From Erysipelotrichaceae bacterium (GTDB taxonomy: Bacteria; Bacillota_I; Bacilli_A; Erysipelotrichales; Erysipelotrichaceae), in assembly GCA_017512285.1 (NCBI GenBank), contig JAFWGU010000001.1:1-64000 (forward strand): a stretch of 64,000 nucleotides of DNA. Direction: 5' to 3'. The notes below the pieces were generated by a model. That model saw only the letters and a list, made by a program, of their open reading frames with translations, was not told the origin of the DNA and did not search any database. A program made the position numbers and the translations under genes. Of this stretch, positions 63,046 through 64,000 are shown in pieces (position 1 is the stretch's first letter; each line of letters starts with the position of its first letter).

Positions 63046-64000
63046 TTAAACAAGTTTCAATATGTTGATCAGCAGCAGCCAGGCCATTCCATAATAGGAA
63101 ACAACGGCTACCAGGTCATTGATCGTAGTAATGAACGGGCCGGAAGCTACGGCCGGGTCAATGTTGACTTTCTTGAAGAAGATCGGTACTGTCGTACCTA
63201 CCAGGCTGGAAATCACCATCGCCGTAAGCAGAGCAATGCCTACACAGGCACTGACCGCAAACGAGAAGTTTGTGGCATAGCCCTTGAACAGATGCACGTA
63301 CAGACCGATGAAGATGAAACTTGCTCCTCCCAGTATCAGACCGTTTACCAGACCTACTCTCACTTCCTTCAGGACAAGTCCCAGTTTCTGCCTGGCAGAG
63401 ATGTCTTCATCCATCAGTACACGAATGGTTACAGCCAGTGACTGCGTGCCGACGTTACCGGCCATGTCCAGTACAAGTGACTGGAAGCAGACGATTACGG
63501 CGATCTGGGCAACAACTTCCTCAAAGATGCCTACTACGGATGATACGACCATGCCCAGTACCAGCAAGGCACATAACCATGGCAGTCTCTTTCTCATGCT
63601 GTCGATGAGAGACTCGTTCAGGTCCTCCTCGTTGGTCAAACCGGCTAACTTGGCGTAGTCTTCACTTAACTCTTCATCTACTGTTTCGATGATGTCCTGA
63701 GCAGTCAGAACACCAAGCAGTTCATTCTGATCGTTTATTACCGGCAATGACAGCTCGGCATAGGCCTTGATGTCTTCCAATACGTTTTCTATCTTTTCGT
63801 GGTCATGCAGTACAGGGTAACCTGTGATAATGAGCTTGTCCAGATCATCGTTCTCTCTGGCTCTGATCAGGTCTCTCAGATCGATCTCGCCATAGAACAG
63901 ATCCTTATCATCTATTACATATAAGGTATCAATGTTGTCATTGTCCTCTGACTGTCTTATCAATTCCTTCATTGCCTGCTTTACTGTAAGGCCGCGGTGG
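63046..64000 (-). CDS. mgtE: Magnesium transporter MgtE, C-terminal part (cut by window end)
   Basis: The frame is open through the window edge (HRGLTVKQA precedes the first in-window Met), so the N-terminal part is outside. What is seen is the rest of the CBS pair (LPVINDQNELLGVLTAQDII), the connecting plug helix, and five membrane helices with the pore-forming GNVGTQSLAVTIR and the C-terminal FITTINDLVAVVSYYG. MgtE is a Mg2+-gated Mg2+ channel. The start and any upstream Mg2+ riboswitch cannot be judged here. Confidence 0.95.
   Translation of the reverse strand, partial: HRGLTVKQAMKELIRQSEDNDNIDTLYVIDDKDLFYGEIDLRDLIRARENDDLDKLIITGYPVLHDHEKIENVLEDIKAYAELSLPVINDQNELLGVLTAQDIIETVDEELSEDYAKLAGLTNEEDLNESLIDSMRKRLPWLCALLVLGMVVSSVVGIFEEVVAQIAVIVCFQSLVLDMAGNVGTQSLAVTIRVLMDEDISARQKLGLVLKEVRVGLVNGLILGGASFIFIGLYVHLFKGYATNFSFAVSACVGIALLTAMVISSLVGTTVPIFFKKVNIDPAVASGPFITTINDLVAVVSYYGMAWLLLINILKLV

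Overview
The window reads as a chromosomal segment of a fermentative, low-to-moderate GC Bacillota (Firmicutes), most likely a gut-type organism near the Erysipelotrichia. This is inferred from the conserved block rpsF-ssb-rpsR-yybS-gdpP-rplI-dnaB-M23 peptidase-walJ, the sigma-A-like promoters, the AGGAGG ribosome binding sites, IspD (MEP pathway), type III glutamine synthetase, a fermentative D-lactate dehydrogenase and an ECF-type vitamin uptake component. No tRNA, rRNA, CRISPR array, prophage or complete insertion sequence was recognised. Almost all DNA is coding, and most genes end in clear hairpin-plus-T terminators.

Layout. 1-360: remnant of a cyclophilin gene cut off at its 5' side. 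0.4-12.3 kb: enolase, a stand-alone E2-acyltransferase-like protein, PAP2 phosphatase, flavin reductase, a PGK-TPI fusion, mnmG, murQ, walJ and an M23 peptidase. 12.3-18.2 kb: the replication/ribosomal/c-di-AMP block (dnaB, rplI, gdpP, yybS, rpsR, ssb, rpsF). 18.3-21 kb: PAP2, pepP, ispD. 21-24.3 kb: a four-gene redox-like operon (membrane protein, DUF1295 steroid-reductase-like protein, NmrA-like SDR, flavin reductase with a PCP_red-like tail). 24.4-28.1 kb: small protein-NfeD-slipin, then an HPr-D-lactate dehydrogenase fusion and a rhomboid protease. 28.2-32 kb: pyrG translationally coupled to glnN behind a leader with a candidate attenuator. 32-37.4 kb: an ECF sigma factor with a C-terminal extension and an apparent self-controlled promoter, an MBL protein, LysRS with an extra tRNA-binding domain, an SDR and a TSCPD protein. 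37.5-46.6 kb: an accessory signalling or conflict-like island with a TrkA/RyR-like membrane protein, a membrane-anchored TIR-propeller protein and a divergent TIR-like/NACHT/TPR/DUF218-like giant, followed by tcdA. 46.6-50.8 kb: ECF S component, DUF4298 protein, glycogen synthase with an SCP2-like tail, M20 peptidase. 50.9-61.4 kb: aromatic and cysteine biosynthesis. 61.4-64 kb: GH29 fucosidase and the 3' part of mgtE.

The best find is the control region of the aromatic operon. A strong promoter is followed at once by a 13-codon leader peptide, MKTVVSYAYYYCG, with four Tyr codons. A 10-bp terminator lies just before aroB. The leader peptide's last codons (TGT GGA TAG) repeat, base for base, a 9-nt segment of that terminator, and a segment between them can pair with either copy. 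This is a complete tyrosine attenuator for an operon that encodes all seven shikimate-pathway activities plus TyrA. The only chorismate mutase in the window is fused to an aminotransferase, so operon plus fusion protein would cover the route from erythrose-4-phosphate and PEP to tyrosine.

A second theme is gene fusion: PGK-TPI, HPr-LDH, LysRS-TRBD, GlgA-SCP2, AroE-AroK, chorismate mutase-aminotransferase and flavin reductase-PCP_red all occur in 64 kb. The HPr-LDH fusion keeps the phosphorylatable His15 but has Asn at the Ser46 regulatory position, suggesting a link between PTS state and lactate formation. The TIR/RyR-like/NACHT island is the best candidate for an undescribed multi-protein system.
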